Shown here one piece after another: positions 33,194-35,529 of a stretch of 35,529 nt of DNA; the first letter of the stretch is position 1, and the number at the start of each line of letters is the position of its first letter. The notes beneath the pieces are model-generated. The model saw nothing but the letters and a program-made list of their open reading frames with translations. It had not been told where the DNA came from and ran no database searches. Source of the DNA: Hirudo medicinalis (taxonomy: Eukaryota; Annelida; Clitellata; Hirudinida; Hirudinidae); contig MPNW01000493.1 in NCBI GenBank assembly GCA_011800805.1, forward strand, positions 43,099-78,627. The letters are read 5' to 3'. The position numbers and the translations under genes are program-made.

Positions 33194-33577
33194 CGGGGTG
33201 TCAAACCATTTCATTATTTTGTATTCACGAATGCTGCTGAAACATTTGTATGCACGTTGTATGTTTCTAAATTTAGGTAAATAAACACATTCTGCAATAA
33301 ATTATACCAAATGACTTCAATTAGTTGTCGTGTGCGGCCCTCATGACAACACACATGGGACCCCAGGGGCGGATCTAGAACACTTTAACACTTTGGCGGG
33401 GTGCACAGCTACCAATGTCTTCATCCAAAGTCGTAAATTATTAAAATAAAATACAAAAATTTATATTAAAATAGATTTAATTTATTTTTACTTATATTTT
33501 ACCTCCATCCCACCCCCCTAAATCCGCCACTGCATGACCCATGCGACCCTCGGGGGGATCTCAGTTTGACATGCCTG
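33194..33577. mobile_element. hAT-like non-autonomous DNA transposon (outer element)
   Basis: The left end CGGGGTGTCAAAC (33194-33206) and right end GTTTGACATGCCTG (33564-33577) form imperfect terminal inverted repeats. They are flanked by an exact 8-bp direct repeat CCCTACAC (33186-33193 and 33578-33585), the target duplication length of hAT transposons. Termini of the type CAGGGGTGTCAAAC are common in animal hAT elements. No transposase remains. Confidence 0.8.
33364..33532. mobile_element. Second TIR element (MITE) nested inside the outer element
   Basis: CAGGGGCGGATCTAG at 33364 and AATCCGCCACTG ending at 33532 are inverted termini (CAG(G/T)GGCGGAT) enclosing 169 AT-rich bases. Flanking octamers TGGGACCC and CATGACCC share only their last five bases, so the target duplication is weak. 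Confidence 0.7.
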
Positions 33578-33639
33578 CCCTACACTCTCTCTGAAGTGAG
33601 ACCCCTTTGGAGTTTCGACTTTGCATGGAACCACCTGCC

Positions 33640-33795
33640 GCCGATATTTCGGCCCCCTAGGCATAGCAACTAAGGGCCCCCATGTTATGTCAATTTAGTA
33701 ATGAAAAATAAAATAAAAAAAGTTCAAAAATTATAATATTTTAAAACCCCGGGGTCCCAAAAAATTGCCGGGCCCTAGGCACTTTTCTCTCCTGC
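33640..33795 (+). repeat. Dispersed repeat, copy 3
   Basis: ATATTTCGGCCCCCTAGGCA, then TTATGTCAATTTAGTAATG, ATATTTTAAAACCCC, then GCCGGGCCCTAGGCACTT. It has the same architecture as copies 1 and 2. Confidence 0.7.
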
Positions 33796-33849
33796 TCACT
33801 TCTCGGCGGCCCCGGGTGAACCGTGGGTGATCTTTGGGGAGAAAGTGAG

Positions 33850-34001
33850 AAAGAAGAACAATAAGAAGGTGTTGTGTTCGTCCATTAGTTTTTTAGAATT
33901 TTTTTGAGTTAAAAAAATAAACTGCAAGGATTTATTGGCGTAAATGGAGAATTATTCACAATAATCTTGCTTTACTTTGAATTAATCTCTGATCCAAAAA
34001 A

Positions 34002-34033
<32 letters not shown>

Positions 34034-34200
34034 ATTTTAATTTCTTTTTAAAATAGAAATAAATATTCCAACGATTATTTTTGTTTAAATTTAAATTAAT
34101 TGATAATTAAAATAATACAAAAACAAGGAGTTGTTCCAGTTTTGTAATAAGTTCATTTATAAGTAAAGTAATGTAATCAGCCGTTCTCCATTGCGTAATC
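33850..34200. other. A-rich intergenic sequence
   Basis: Repeated AAAAAAAT units at 33998-34035 and AT-rich flanks. No gene is seen. Confidence 0.6.
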
Positions 34201-34310
34201 AAACGGCGTGCTTTCTTCGACGTGCGTCTTGTTGATTATGGTAATGATACTCAAACGCTGCAGGAATCTGGAAAAATCCGGGAAAATAAATTACAGGAGC
34301 AACAATTTCC

Positions 34311-34445
34311 ATCCATATATCTATCTGTCCGTCCCTCTATCCATCCACTCATCCAACCAACAGCCCATCGATCCATCTATCCATTCATTAATCTATCCAT
34401 CCTTCCATCCATCCATCCATCGATCGATCCATCCATCCATCCAAT
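34311..34445. repeat. ATCC tetranucleotide microsatellite
   Basis: Interrupted (CATC)n/(ATCC)n with ATCG and ATCT variants. Confidence 0.88.
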
Positions 34446-34474
34446 CTTCCAATCTTTCCATAAATTTTCTTTTC

Positions 34475-34596
34475 AGAAGCATTGAAACCCCAGTGCAGGG
34501 AAAATTCGTTATTTTTGGAAATCCCCAGAGTACCGATATCCGGTACCACGTGATGGTGAACAGGTGCTATTCGCAGTCGAAACGATGCTATTTTTA
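34475..34596 (+). other. Possible orphan terminal exon
   Basis: TTTTCTTTTCAG is followed by an open frame with ordinary composition ([19 protein letters not shown], then DIRYHVMVNRCYSQ) that ends in TAA. The good acceptor and non-repetitive coding-like sequence suggest a 3' exon. I could not find a partner exon or recognise the family. Confidence 0.3.
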
Positions 34597-34707
34597 AACG
34601 TGTTTTATGTATGTCTATCTATAGTTCTGGTGTTTTCAAATGCTATGTTTTTAGTATTAAATACTAAAATGATAATTTAAAGAAGTGAATGAATATTTAA
34701 GCATGGT

Positions 34708-34850
34708 GTTTGTTATTATTATTATTATTATTATTACTATTATTATTGTTATTTTTACTATTATTATTATTATTATTATTATCATCATCATCATCGTCGT
34801 CGCCATTGCCACCATCGTCGTCGTCGTCGTCATTGTTATTATTATTCGTG
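34708..34850. repeat. ATT/ATC/GTC microsatellite
   Basis: (ATT)n passing to (ATC)n and (GTC)n. Confidence 0.88.
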
Positions 34851-35034
34851 GTGGGTGGTCAATTTCAGCCGAGTCCGAAAGTTATCCTTCAGCCGACCAC
34901 CATTCCTTCTCCAATCATTCTTTCACTCATTCTCAGGATTCATTGGACCATCATCACCTTCCCGATTAATGCTGACAAGACTCAAGTCATGCATGCCAAT
35001 GCTTGGCACATGACGATCCATGGGTCTTGACGGT

Positions 35035-35205
35035 GGTCATGCTGATGATGACGATGATAGTGGCGACGATGACGACGACGACCTTATTGAAAACGATGAC
35101 GAAGATGACTATGATGATGATGACTGTGATGGCGACGAAGATGATGATGACTGTGATGGTGACGATGACGTTGATGAAAACAATGACGAAGATGATAATG
35201 ATGAA
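35035..35205. repeat. GAT/GAC microsatellite with duplicated GACTGTGATGG blocks
   Basis: GAC/GAT units with GATGATGACTGTGATGGCGA and GATGATGACTGTGATGGTGA about 33 bases apart. Confidence 0.85.
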
Positions 35206-35420
35206 CCTCTAGGCCCTCTAATCTCCTGTTATGACTTCTTGTTCACTCATAACATCGCTCCTTGATTCACTGCAACAGAACGTCAGCGGAAGGCAGACAC
35301 AGTGACAGAGAAGCGCATGCTCAATATGACACACGTGACCAATAGCAGGATACTTCCTGGGAACTAAGAAGATGGATTGTCAGCAAGTAAAAATAGTCAG
35401 TGACGTTGTAATCGGGTGAT

Positions 35421-35529
<109 letters not shown>

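Overview
This is a stretch of an animal nuclear genome. It holds split genes with GT-AG introns, no bacterial gene organisation, and many microsatellites and dispersed transposon remnants. The gene content (a PLC-beta4/norpA enzyme and the ciliary transition-zone protein RPGRIP1L) requires a metazoan with cilia. The compact introns, AT-rich background and GAT/ATC trinucleotide tracts would suit a lophotrochozoan such as an annelid or leech. That placement is a guess from general character, not something the sequence proves.

Layout. (1) 189-6772, minus strand: the first 18 coding exons of a PLC-beta4/norpA-type phospholipase C. It runs off the left edge after about 574 residues, just inside the Y half of the catalytic barrel. 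(2) 6773-8655: intergenic, with one copy of a dispersed repeat. (3) About 8656-10677, plus strand: a small gene of about seven exons for a protein with repeated beta-propeller/FG-GAP-like strands that I cannot name. (4) 10678-11301: a short convergent interval with a GAT tract and candidate poly(A) signals for both neighbours. (5) 11302-26776, minus strand: a complete 33-exon RPGRIP1L (protein fantom) gene of about 1262 residues. Its exons were assembled by hand with consistent splice phases. (6) 26777-35529: no convincing gene; microsatellite blocks, minisatellites, SINE-like copies, nested hAT-like terminal-inverted-repeat elements, further copies of the dispersed repeat, one possible orphan exon, and an (AAC)n tract running to the window edge.

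How the genes relate. PLC-beta4/norpA is the Gq effector of rhabdomeric phototransduction. RPGRIP1L organises the ciliary transition zone. I see no sequence evidence that the three genes form one system. PLC and the middle gene diverge from a shared interval of about 1.9 kb, and the middle gene and RPGRIP1L converge. No previously undescribed system is evident. The most useful leads are the unnamed propeller gene, a GC-AG intron in the PLC gene, an in-frame 39-codon duplication in RPGRIP1L, and a LINE/SINE pair that appears to share its 3' tail.
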